Both the position numbers and the translations under genes were made by a program. Source: UBA2428 sp002343545 (GTDB lineage: Bacteria; Bdellovibrionota; UBA2428). From it: a stretch of DNA of 42,601 nucleotides. Below, piece after piece: positions 32,627 through 39,861 of this stretch. Below the pieces are notes generated by a model. That model was given only the letters and a program-made list of their open reading frames with translations. It did no database searches and was not told the DNA's origin. The stretch covers positions 1 through 42,601 of the forward strand of contig CALFZE010000108.1 of the NCBI GenBank assembly GCA_937952285.1. The letters run 5' to 3'. Position 1 is the stretch's first letter; each line of letters opens with the position of its first letter.

Positions 32627-33064
32627 TTACTTCACGACGAGTTTGGCGCCGACGTGCTTCGGATGGAACTGGCAAGCGATCGGGTATTCGCCGGGCGCCA
32701 TGTCGAGGGGCAGCTCGACGTCGACGTTGAGCGGCTGCCGGCGGTTGACCTGCTTGGCGATCTTCAGCGCCGGGATCGAGAAACCGTGGAAGTCGAAGCC
32801 GCCTTCGAGCTCGTGCTTGAGCACGAAGCGGATCGACTCGCCAGGCTTCACCTCGACGACGTCGGGCATCCAGTGAACGGCGCCGTTCACCATGACCGTG
32901 CTGAGCTCGACGACGCGCGGAGCTTCCGCGCCGACGACGGCGGGCGCCTCCGATTGCGCGATCTCGGCGGCCGGGGGCGTCGTGGGCGCCGGAACTTCGG
33001 CCTTCTTGGTGCAGGCGGCGAACGACAAGAGGAATGCGGCGATGGCGATGCGGGATTTTTGCAT
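32627..33064 (-). CDS. Cupredoxin-domain lipoprotein
   Basis: A 145-residue lipoprotein; lipobox FAAC with Cys18. A Pro/Ala/Glu-rich linker runs to about 50, then a single cupredoxin fold. Candidate copper ligands are His93 (DFHGFSIP), Cys131 and His134 (IACQFHPKHVG), with His137 close by; a Met ligand is absent. The segments VEVKPGESIRFVLKHE and MAPGEYPIACQFH are typical of the cupredoxin_1 family. It may carry electrons or bind copper in the periplasm. TAGAAT ends 7 nt before the ATG and no Shine-Dalgarno exists, so the message may be leaderless. Confidence 0.78.
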   Translation of the reverse strand: MQKSRIAIAAFLLSFAACTKKAEVPAPTTPPAAEIAQSEAPAVVGAEAPRVVELSTVMVNGAVHWMPDVVEVKPGESIRFVLKHELEGGFDFHGFSIPALKIAKQVNRRQPLNVDVELPLDMAPGEYPIACQFHPKHVGAKLVVK

Positions 33065-33071
33065 GCGCCTT

Positions 33072-33077
33072 ATTCTA
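33072..33077 (-). promoter_or_regulatory. -10-like TAGAAT before the cupredoxin gene
   Basis: On the minus strand TAGAAT is followed by AAGGCGC and then the ATG at 33064. The 7-nt distance would place the transcription start at or next to the start codon. AAGG is too close to the ATG and too short to count as a normal Shine-Dalgarno. Confidence 0.4.
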
Positions 33078-33151
33078 GGCCCTTCCCGCGCGACGGAACA
33101 GCGAGACACCCTCGCATTCACGACGAAGGGCGTCGCGAGCCGAAGTCTCGC

Positions 33152-34579
33152 CTAGAGGCGCGGTTTTTCGCAGACGGCCCAATCGATGCGCTTGATGAGT
33201 TGGCCGAGCACTTTGACTTCGTAGTGCTGCCAAGCGACGGCCTCGAGGCAGCGCGCTTGCAAGGGGCCGCGGTCGCCGCCGCGCCGGTTATCGCCGAAGA
33301 ACACGAGACGCTGAACGCGCGCGGGATCCATCTTCGGCCAGAACGCGAATTGGAAGGGCGGGCCGACCGTGTTCACGCGCGTGACGTCGTTCAGCCGCAG
33401 CGCCCACGCCCCCTGCGCGGCGATGCGGAAGTCCGCCGACAGGAAGAGCGTGCCTTCGCGGTCGAGGTTGAGCGGGCGGATGACGTCGCGCGCCCACGCC
33501 TCCCAGCCGTCGAGATCGCCGCGGGGCGAGTGCCGCAGATCGTAGCGCTTGTAGGAATCCGTGAAGGGCTTGACCCACGCGCCCACGGGCGTGAGCAGGA
33601 TAAGGCTCACCACCGCGAGCACGGCGACCGTGCCGACCGTCATGCGGATCTTGAAGCCCCGCTCGCGCACCGCCGAGATGCGCGAGCCGAGCGCCGCGCA
33701 GATCGGGAAGAACGCGACCGAAGTCCAGTAGAAGCGCGTCTCGCCCTTGATCGAAGACCAACCGAAGATCACGAAGGCCGGCAAGGCCCACCAAAGGAGC
33801 GACGGACGGTGACGCCATTCCACGGGGCGTTCGTCGTGCGGGTGGCGCAAGACCTGCCAGAGCGCGAGCGTAACGCCCAGGCCGCCCAGGACGAACTGCG
33901 CGAGCACGAAGACGAGCCCGTGCCCGAGGGCCGCCTCGAAGCCGGGCCAAGCCTTCTGCCGGTCCGACAAATGGAAAAGGAAGGAAGCCCAACCGTTCTG
34001 CGAATTCCAGTAGAGCACGGGCGCCTGCAACGCGATCGCGAGCAGACCCGTCACGACGAGCCCGCGCAGGTCACGGCGCTCATTCTTGCGAGCGTAGAAG
34101 GCGACGATGACGCCCGGAATGAGCACGGCGGCCGTCCACTTGGCGAGCGCCGCGAGGCCGAGCGCGATCCCCGCGGCGACCGAATTGCGGCGCTCCGAGA
34201 AGTAGAGCGTCGCGACGGCGAAGAAGGCGAAGTAGCTGTCGGGCAGCGCGAGGAGCATGCCCGTCGGAAAGAAGAAGGTCGCGAGCAGGATGCACGAAGC
34301 GAGGCGCGCCGCGCGCTCGGAGTAACGCTCTTCGACCCAAAGGCGGAAAAGCCAGAAGGTCGCCGCCATGAAGACGAGCGCGCCGAGGCGAACGCCGAAG
34401 GTGCCGTCGCCGAAGACCCAAGTAAAAACGCGGGTCATCCAGGCCTGGAAAGGCGGGTGCTCGAAGTAGCAAAGCTCCGGACGCCGCGACCAGAGCCAGT
34501 AGTAGGCCTCTTGGTCGCTCAGGCCGAGGATCGCGCCGAGGGCGAGGGCCCAGAGCGCGACGATCCCGAAAACCTTCAC
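33152..34579 (-). CDS. GT83/ArnT-like membrane glycosyltransferase
   Basis: A 475-residue polytopic membrane protein. The acidic first loop reads LSDQEAYYWLWS, followed by YFEHPPFQAWMTRVF, which is the ArnT/PMT_2 pattern; ALPDSYFAFFAVATLYFSER follows. About ten helices run to residue 330, then a roughly 130-residue soluble C-terminal domain with SSIKGETRFYWTSVAFFP-type sequence at its border. It would transfer a sugar from undecaprenyl-phosphate onto lipid A, a polysaccharide or protein outside the membrane. The GTG at 34579 overlaps the argB stop as GTGA, so it is coupled to the arginine operon though functionally unrelated as far as I can see. Confidence 0.85.
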   Translation of the reverse strand: MKVFGIVALWALALGAILGLSDQEAYYWLWSRRPELCYFEHPPFQAWMTRVFTWVFGDGTFGVRLGALVFMAATFWLFRLWVEERYSERAARLASCILLATFFFPTGMLLALPDSYFAFFAVATLYFSERRNSVAAGIALGLAALAKWTAAVLIPGVIVAFYARKNERRDLRGLVVTGLLAIALQAPVLYWNSQNGWASFLFHLSDRQKAWPGFEAALGHGLVFVLAQFVLGGLGVTLALWQVLRHPHDERPVEWRHRPSLLWWALPAFVIFGWSSIKGETRFYWTSVAFFPICAALGSRISAVRERGFKIRMTVGTVAVLAVVSLILLTPVGAWVKPFTDSYKRYDLRHSPRGDLDGWEAWARDVIRPLNLDREGTLFLSADFRIAAQGAWALRLNDVTRVNTVGPPFQFAFWPKMDPARVQRLVFFGDNRRGGDRGPLQARCLEAVAWQHYEVKVLGQLIKRIDWAVCEKPRL

Positions 34580-35352
34580 CGGCCGATGACCGTGCCCGAA
34601 CCGGCACCGACGAGGCCGGCTTCGAGCGCGTCGGCGCTCAAACCGTTCATGACCTCGACGCGACACGAAGGGTTCGCTTCGAGCACTTCCAGGATCGCGC
34701 GCACCTTGACCTTCATCCCGCCCGAGACGGTGGGACTGCGGTAGAGATCGGCGAGCTCGGAGTGCTGAAGGGCCTTCATGACGGATCCTCCGGCGTCCAG
34801 GATACCATCCTTATCCGTGAGGAAAAGCAGGCGCGTCGCCTTGAGGTCGACGGCGAGGCGGGCCGCCGCGAGATCCGCGTTCACGTTGCACGGGCGGAAG
34901 TCCGGGAAGAGTCCGACCGGAGAGACGACCGGCACGAGACCCGTGGCAAAAAAGGACTCCAAACGCTCGACGCGAACGCGCCGCACGTGACCGACTTGGC
35001 CCAAGCGCTCGTCCTCGGGACCGCACTCGAAGAGCCCACCGTCGACGCCCGAAAGGCCGAAGGCCGGCAGTCCCGCGCGCAAGCAACCGCGCACGATGGC
35101 GGGGTTGATCTTGCCGCTCAGCACGAGCTCGACGATCTCCATGAACTCGGGCGTCGTCACGCGCTGGCCTTCATGGAAGCTCGACACGAGGCCGAGCTTG
35201 GCCGCGGTCGCGTTGATCTCGGGGCCGCCGCCGTGGACGATGACGAGCGGCAGGCCCGCGTGGGCCGCGCGGACCTTCGCGAGCGTGCGGTAGAGCGAAT
35301 CGCTCGCGAGACTTTCCTTGAGGGCGGCGCCGCCCAGCTTGAGCACGATCAT
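34576..35352 (-). CDS. argB: Acetylglutamate kinase
   Basis: A 258-residue amino-acid kinase that phosphorylates N-acetylglutamate, the second step of arginine synthesis. Marks are MIVLKLGGAALKE with the phosphate-binding Lys, VHGGGPEI, RVTTPEFMEIVELVLSGKIN, CNVNADLAAARLA and FLTDKDGILD. The length fits the short, dimeric, arginine-insensitive (E. coli) form rather than the hexameric form, which has an N-terminal helix; so it is probably not strongly feedback inhibited. It lies 11 bp after argJ and overlaps the next gene. Confidence 0.97.
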   Translation of the reverse strand: MIVLKLGGAALKESLASDSLYRTLAKVRAAHAGLPLVIVHGGGPEINATAAKLGLVSSFHEGQRVTTPEFMEIVELVLSGKINPAIVRGCLRAGLPAFGLSGVDGGLFECGPEDERLGQVGHVRRVRVERLESFFATGLVPVVSPVGLFPDFRPCNVNADLAAARLAVDLKATRLLFLTDKDGILDAGGSVMKALQHSELADLYRSPTVSGGMKVKVRAILEVLEANPSCRVEVMNGLSADALEAGLVGAGSGTVIGR

Positions 35353-35363
35353 GGGCGAGATCC

Positions 35364-36545
35364 TTACGAATATTCCGTATTAATTTCGACGTAGCGCTTC
35401 GTCAGGTCACAGCCCCAGGCGGTGGCCTCAAAGGGACCCGAGCGCAGATCGACGGCGATGAGCACGTTCTCGTCGTGGAGTTGTTCGCGCGCGGCCGCCC
35501 GGTCGAACTTCTGCGGCTTGCCTTCGTCGAAGACCACGGTCGATTGGAGCTGCACGCGCAGCTTCGCGAAGGCTTCCGTCGGAACCCCGGCTTGGCCGAG
35601 ACGAGCGAGGATACGGCCCCAATTGGGATCTTCGCCGTGCACCGCGGACTTGATGAGCGGCGACGTCGTGATGAGACGCGCGGCTTCGCGCGCGAGTTCG
35701 ATCGTGGGACCGCCCTTCACGTTGACCGTGATGAGCTTGCTGGCGCCTTCGCCGTCGCGCGCGATCGCCATGGCGAGGTCGCGCATGACGTCGCGGAGCG
35801 CGTCGTGGAAGGCCGCGCGGTCGGCCTCGCTCGTCGCCGCGACGTTCGAGGCGCCGTTCGCGAGCACGAGGACGCTGTCGTTCGTGCTCGTCTCGCCGTC
35901 GACGCTGATCATGTTGAAGGTCTCGTCGACGATGGACTTCGTCGCGCGATCGAGCCAAGCGGCGTCCGTCTTGAGGTCGGTCAAAACGAAGCCGAGCATC
36001 GTGCCCATGTTCGGATGGATCATGCCCGAGCCCTTGGCGGCGCCCGACAGACGGACCGTGCCGCCCGAAAGTTTGACTTCGCGGGTGATGACCTTGGGAA
36101 CAAGATCGGTCGTCATGATGGCCAGACCGAAGTTGTTGATCGAATCGCCGAAGCCGCGGACGGCCGGCACGAGCGCGGGCAGCAGGATGTCGAGCGGCAA
36201 GCGCACGCCGATGACCCCCGTGCTCGCGACGAGCACTTGGTCCGCCGTCACGCCGAGCGTCTCGGCCGTACGGGCCACGAGCTTGGCGTTGTCTTCGATG
36301 CCCTCGAGTCCGGTGGCGGCGTTGGCCTGACCGCTATTCACGACGATGGCGCGAATGTCCGAGGCGGGCAGACGCTCGGCGCAATAGAGCACCGGCGCGG
36401 CCTTGAGCGAGTTCCGCGTGAAGGTCCCGGCGGCCGCGCAGGGCATGTCGCTCAGGATGAGGCCGAAGTCGGGACGGTAGCGGCGCACGCCGCTGTTGAT
36501 GCCGGACGCCTTGAAACCTTTGGGTAACTCGATCTTAGGGACCAT
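35364..36545 (-). CDS. argJ: Ornithine acetyltransferase / glutamate N-acetyltransferase
   Basis: A 393-residue ArgJ that moves acetyl from N-acetylornithine to glutamate, closing the cyclic arginine pathway. The precursor cuts itself before a threonine that becomes the nucleophile; here KGSGMIHPNMGTMLGF puts Thr182 in place, with Gly181 before it where many ArgJ have Ala. Other marks are VNSGQANAATG, GVIGVRLP and DGETSTNDSV. Presence of ArgJ suggests acetyl recycling; whether it also uses acetyl-CoA (bifunctional) cannot be read. It follows argC by 65 bp. Confidence 0.97.
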   Translation of the reverse strand: MVPKIELPKGFKASGINSGVRRYRPDFGLILSDMPCAAAGTFTRNSLKAAPVLYCAERLPASDIRAIVVNSGQANAATGLEGIEDNAKLVARTAETLGVTADQVLVASTGVIGVRLPLDILLPALVPAVRGFGDSINNFGLAIMTTDLVPKVITREVKLSGGTVRLSGAAKGSGMIHPNMGTMLGFVLTDLKTDAAWLDRATKSIVDETFNMISVDGETSTNDSVLVLANGASNVAATSEADRAAFHDALRDVMRDLAMAIARDGEGASKLITVNVKGGPTIELAREAARLITTSPLIKSAVHGEDPNWGRILARLGQAGVPTEAFAKLRVQLQSTVVFDEGKPQKFDRAAAREQLHDENVLIAVDLRSGPFEATAWGCDLTKRYVEINTEYS

Positions 36546-36610
36546 TTCGCTTTTCTAACCTATCCACCTTCAGAATGCGTGAAAAAACCGGGGACAGAAT
36601 TCCCGTCGAT

Positions 36611-37576
36611 TCAGGTTAATCCGTCGCGCAAAGAGATGCCCGCCAATGCGTTGGCGTTGAGCATGGCCTGACCGGCCGCGCCGCGAACGAGGTTGTCGAT
36701 GACCGAGAAGACGACCGGACGCCCGTAGGCCTCGGCCACGTGGATGTGCACGCGGTTCGTGTTCACGACCGATTTCATCGAGAGCAAGGCCGGATCCGCG
36801 CCCACGCTCACGTCGGGCTCGCCGGCGTAGGCTTCTTCGAAAACCTTGAGCAGGTCGGCCGCGCCGCCCGCGGGACGCTTGGACCATTCGCCGAAGATCG
36901 CGACGGAGATGCCGCGGCTCACGGGCAAAAGCTCCGTCACGAAAACGGGATTGATCTCGAGGTCGGCGAACTGCGCCGTCGCCTCGACGATCTCGGGCCA
37001 GTGCTGGTGGCGACCGACCTTGTAGGGTTGGAACTCGCCTTCGAGTTCGGAGAAGAGCAAGCGGACCTCGGCCTTGCGACCGGCGCCCGTCGTGCCGCTC
37101 TTGGCGTCGATGACGAGACGAGCGGGATCGACGAAACCGCTCTTGAGGAGCGGCAACAACGCCATGAGCGTCGCCGTCGGAAAGCAGCCGGGGTTCGCGA
37201 TGAGACGCGCTTCGCCTTCGCGCGCGGGCGCGAGCTTGCGCCAGGGAACGAGGGCGTACTCCGCGCGGGCGAGCCATTCCTTCGAGGCGTGTTCGAAGCC
37301 GTACCATTCGGGATAGGCGTGGCGCTTGAGCCGGAAGGCGCCCGCCACGTCGATGACGTGAATGCCTTGCGCGAGGAGCTTGGGCGCCATCTCGAGCGAG
37401 ATCTCGTTCGGCGTGCAAAGCACGGCCAAGTCGACCTTGCCGCCGAGCGATTCCACGTTCTCTTCGCGTCCGATCTTGGCCGCGAGACGGAACTGAGAAT
37501 GTCGTGACAAAAGCTTGAGGAATTCCTGACCGGAATAGCCGGTGGAACCGGCGACGGCGATGCGCGTGATCGACAT
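36611..37576 (-). CDS. argC: N-acetyl-gamma-glutamyl-phosphate reductase
   Basis: A 321-residue NADP-dependent reductase, third step of arginine synthesis. A Rossmann start (RIAVAGSTGYSGQEFLKLL), the catalytic Cys131 in ANPGCFPTA, and His190/His192 in GRHQHWPEI are visible; NTNRVHIHVAEAYG is also typical. It heads the argC-argJ-argB operon on the minus strand and is divergent from the OlsB-like gene with a 42-bp gap. The moderate GAGGC lies about ten bases before the ATG. Confidence 0.97.
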   Translation of the reverse strand: MSITRIAVAGSTGYSGQEFLKLLSRHSQFRLAAKIGREENVESLGGKVDLAVLCTPNEISLEMAPKLLAQGIHVIDVAGAFRLKRHAYPEWYGFEHASKEWLARAEYALVPWRKLAPAREGEARLIANPGCFPTATLMALLPLLKSGFVDPARLVIDAKSGTTGAGRKAEVRLLFSELEGEFQPYKVGRHQHWPEIVEATAQFADLEINPVFVTELLPVSRGISVAIFGEWSKRPAGGAADLLKVFEEAYAGEPDVSVGADPALLSMKSVVNTNRVHIHVAEAYGRPVVFSVIDNLVRGAAGQAMLNANALAGISLRDGLT

Positions 37577-37618
37577 CCATCAGGGCCTCGCACGCTTTGG
37601 ATTGCGAGGCAAGACTTC

Positions 37619-38422
37619 GTGAAATATAAGGCTTTTCAGGTGCAACGAGACTCGCATTCTCCGAACGTCGACGAGCTTCGCCGAGGGGTTCCCTGCGGAC
37701 GCTTTCTCGTCAAAATCGCGATCACGCCCGACGAGCTCGAAGCCGCGCTTCGCCTGCGCTACCGCGTCTTCCACGACGAGCTCAACGAAGGCCTGGCCGC
37801 GAACCAAGGTACGGGCTTGGATCGCGACGAATTCGACCCGGTTTGCGACCACCTGCTCCTGATCTTCGACGGTCAAGTCGTCGGCACCTACCGCCTCCTC
37901 TACGGTCCCCGCCGTCCGGCCGTCGGGTTCTACTCGCAGTCCGAGTTCGACCTCTGCGGGCTTCCGCTCGATTGGGATCACGGTGTGGAGCTCGGTCGGG
38001 GCTGCGTCGCCCCCGAGTTCCGCAAGCAGAGCACGCTCATGACGCTCTTCTGGGGCCTGAACCGCTACATGCGTTTACGGAAGGCGCGCTATCTCTTCGG
38101 GTGCGCGTCGCTGCCCCCCATGTCGTCGGACGATGCCGAGGCGACCTTCCGGCGCTTGCTCGAGATGGGACGCATCGACCGCGACGTCGACGTGCAGCCC
38201 CATCCTTCGCACGCCTTCGAGGGCGACGCGACCAAGGGGCACGAGCGCATTCCGCCTTTGCTCACGCTCTACTTGGAGTTCGGTGCCCGCATCTTGGGGC
38301 GCCCGGCTTACGACGCGGCTTTCGGCTGCCACGACTTTTTCGTGGTCTTCGACATGGATCGCCTGTCGCATTGGGGCAATGAGCTCATCACCCGCTTCGA
38401 CCGACGCTTAGGCTCCGTTTAA
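37619..38422 (+). CDS. OlsB-like N-acyltransferase (GNAT fold, ornithine-lipid or related)
   Basis: A 267-residue acyltransferase of the PF13444/OlsB type. Key parts are EAALRLRYRVFHDELNEG (about 41-58), DEFDPVCDHLLLIFDGQVVGTYRLL, ELGRGCVAPEFRKQSTLMTLFWGLNRYMR and KGHERIPPLLTLYLEFGARI. OlsB attaches a 3-hydroxy fatty acid from ACP to ornithine, making lyso-ornithine lipid; the family also includes hemolysin-like acyltransferases. Being divergent from arginine genes, whose pathway makes ornithine, is suggestive only. No OlsA-like gene is in the window. The GTG at 37619 has GAGGC nine bases upstream. The last five codons and stop lie in the palindromic repeat at 38409. Confidence 0.78.
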   Translation: MKYKAFQVQRDSHSPNVDELRRGVPCGRFLVKIAITPDELEAALRLRYRVFHDELNEGLAANQGTGLDRDEFDPVCDHLLLIFDGQVVGTYRLLYGPRRPAVGFYSQSEFDLCGLPLDWDHGVELGRGCVAPEFRKQSTLMTLFWGLNRYMRLRKARYLFGCASLPPMSSDDAEATFRRLLEMGRIDRDVDVQPHPSHAFEGDATKGHERIPPLLTLYLEFGARILGRPAYDAAFGCHDFFVVFDMDRLSHWGNELITRFDRRLGSV

Positions 38423-38511
38423 GAACCCACCTGCAGCGTTCTCGGTCGCTTGAGTACCCAAGTACACGGCGCTCCCTGCGGCCTTGCATCTGGGTTCTTA
38501 AACGGAGCCTA
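38409..38511. repeat. Palindromic repeat element, copy 2 (between convergent genes)
   Basis: Outer arms at 38409-38429 and 38491-38511 are perfect 21-bp inverted repeats (TAGGCTCCGTTTAAGAACCCA on one side, without its last bases counted). In reverse orientation to copy 1 it carries CGCTCCCTGCGGCCTTGC (38470-38487) and GCGTTCTCGGTCG (38436-38448), both exact complements of the copy 1 cores. A central GTAC-ccaa-GTAC stem replaces the ATGTATT stem. It fills the gap between the convergent OlsB-like gene and apaG and includes the stop codon of the former. A bidirectional terminator role is plausible here. Confidence 0.92.
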
Positions 38512-38515
38512 CACC

Positions 38516-38947
38516 TTAGTTTAAGAGGCTCGCGTGCTTGAGTTCGAAGCGGCCCACGAGGGCCTCGAAGACGGAACCCGAGGCCAGGCGCATTTGGTAG
38601 GTGCCTTCCATCGTTCCGGTCGGCGTCTTGAGCGGGCAACCGCTGCGGTAGGTAAAGGATTCGCCGGGCTGAAGCGTGGGCTTTTCGCCCACGACGCCTT
38701 CGCCCACGACGTGCTCGGCGCCGCCCAGGCCGTCGCGGATGATCCAGTGGCGACCGACGAGCTGGGCCGTCTCGGCCCCGAGGTTCGTGATCTCGATCGT
38801 GTAGTCGTAGAAGAAAACGCCGAAGCTCGGCTTGGAGGCCTCGGAGTTGAAGCTCGGATAGACGCGAACCCGAATCCCTTTCGTCGTCGTCGAAAAGGGG
38901 GTTTCGCCCAACTTCGCGGGACCTTCCTTGAAAGGCTTCTCCATCAT
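38516..38947 (-). CDS. apaG: ApaG-like protein (DUF525 fold)
   Basis: A 143-residue ApaG protein. Residues 20-135 show TTKGIRVRVYPSF, YDYTIEITNLGAETAQLVGRHW, RDGLGGAEHVVGEGVVGEKP, LQPGESFTYRSGCPLKTPTG and MEGTYQMRLASGSVF, all strongly typical. ApaG has a fibronectin-like beta fold; its exact function (metal or nucleotide binding, Co2+ tolerance in Salmonella) is not settled. An AAAGGTG stands a few bases before two tandem ATGs; I take the first (38947). It starts 2 bp after the apbE stop and is surely cotranscribed with it. Confidence 0.94.
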   Translation of the reverse strand: MMEKPFKEGPAKLGETPFSTTTKGIRVRVYPSFNSEASKPSFGVFFYDYTIEITNLGAETAQLVGRHWIIRDGLGGAEHVVGEGVVGEKPTLQPGESFTYRSGCPLKTPTGTMEGTYQMRLASGSVFEALVGRFELKHASLLN

Positions 38948-38949
38948 GT

Positions 38950-39861
38950 TCACCTTTGTAGCACAGGTTTCGCGGGAGCTTCGAGGGGAGCTTTGACCCC
39001 CCGGCAATGGGGCGGAACGGGAGCTTCGGGCTCGACCACGAGCGCCTTCGAGGCGGCGTCGCTCAGGGCGGCCTCGCTTTCGAGATCCCGTTCCAGCCGC
39101 TGCCGGCAGAGGAGCGTCGCGGCCTCGTTCAGCGCCCGGCGGGGATCGCGCGGATCGTAGATGTGCTGGGAGGCCTTCGCGCCCTTCGACGTCTCGGGGC
39201 GCGCCGTCCGGGAGCGCGACACGTGCCAGAGCGCCTCCGCTTCCAGCCCGTAGGCCAGGAGCTCGGGCCAAGGCTCGGCGCCCGTTTCGGCGCGCAGGAG
39301 CAAGTTACCGCCGCCGCCGTTCACGCGAAAGTGCCGAAACCCCCGCGCGACGAGCAGCTCGCCGAGCGCGCCCACGCTGAAGCCCTTCGCGATCCCGCCG
39401 AAGGTGAGGCGACGCGGATCCTCGCGAAAACGGAACTCGCCCTCGCGACGCTCCATCGCCCCCAACCCCACGGGCCGCGCGAGGGCCTTCCACTGGACCG
39501 CGCCGATCGTCGGATCGAAGACGCCCCGCGACTCGCGCCAGGCCTCGGCCGAGAGATCCAGGAGCTTGAGAAAGCGCGGCGACGCCGGCCGCCATTCCGC
39601 GAGCCCCCCGCGCTCGAGGCGCCGAAGCTCGCTTTCTTCGCTCCAGTCCGAAAAAAGAAGTTCGTCTTCGAGCACGCGCCGCGAGAGCGCTTCGCGGAGC
39701 GCGGGCGCGTCGAGCGACGCCGGCGCGAGCCCTTCCACGCGCCACACGGTCCCCATCCCGAAGAAGACGTGCTCGAAGGGCCGGAGCGGCGCGGGCACCG
39801 GCGCCCGCGAGACGCAGCCCGCGAGACCCGCCAGCGCGAACCCGATCGCGGAACGCTTCAC
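38950..39861 (-). CDS. apbE: FAD:protein FMN transferase (ApbE), lipoprotein form
   Basis: A 303-residue ApbE. The signal ends with lipobox LAGC (Cys16). The family regions are VFDPTIGAVQWKAL, TFGGIAKGFSVGALGELL, RHFRVNGGGGNLLL, SQHIYDPRDPRRALNEAATLLC and LSDAASKALVV. It attaches FMN covalently to Thr of target proteins in the periplasm, using FAD and Mg2+. In the usual form the second region reads '(L)GGIAKGYAVD', so the Asp after FSV is replaced by Gly here; whether that matters is unknown. The GTG start overlaps the upstream thioredoxin-domain gene stop as GTGA. The partner to be flavinylated is probably near. Confidence 0.9.
   Translation of the reverse strand: MKRSAIGFALAGLAGCVSRAPVPAPLRPFEHVFFGMGTVWRVEGLAPASLDAPALREALSRRVLEDELLFSDWSEESELRRLERGGLAEWRPASPRFLKLLDLSAEAWRESRGVFDPTIGAVQWKALARPVGLGAMERREGEFRFREDPRRLTFGGIAKGFSVGALGELLVARGFRHFRVNGGGGNLLLRAETGAEPWPELLAYGLEAEALWHVSRSRTARPETSKGAKASQHIYDPRDPRRALNEAATLLCRQRLERDLESEAALSDAASKALVVEPEAPVPPHCRGVKAPLEAPAKPVLQR

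Noticed and set aside
32654..34744. 696-residue plus-strand frame opposite the cupredoxin and GT83-like genes
   Set aside because: It is antisense to two recognised genes and has the same Arg/Glu/Asp shadow composition.
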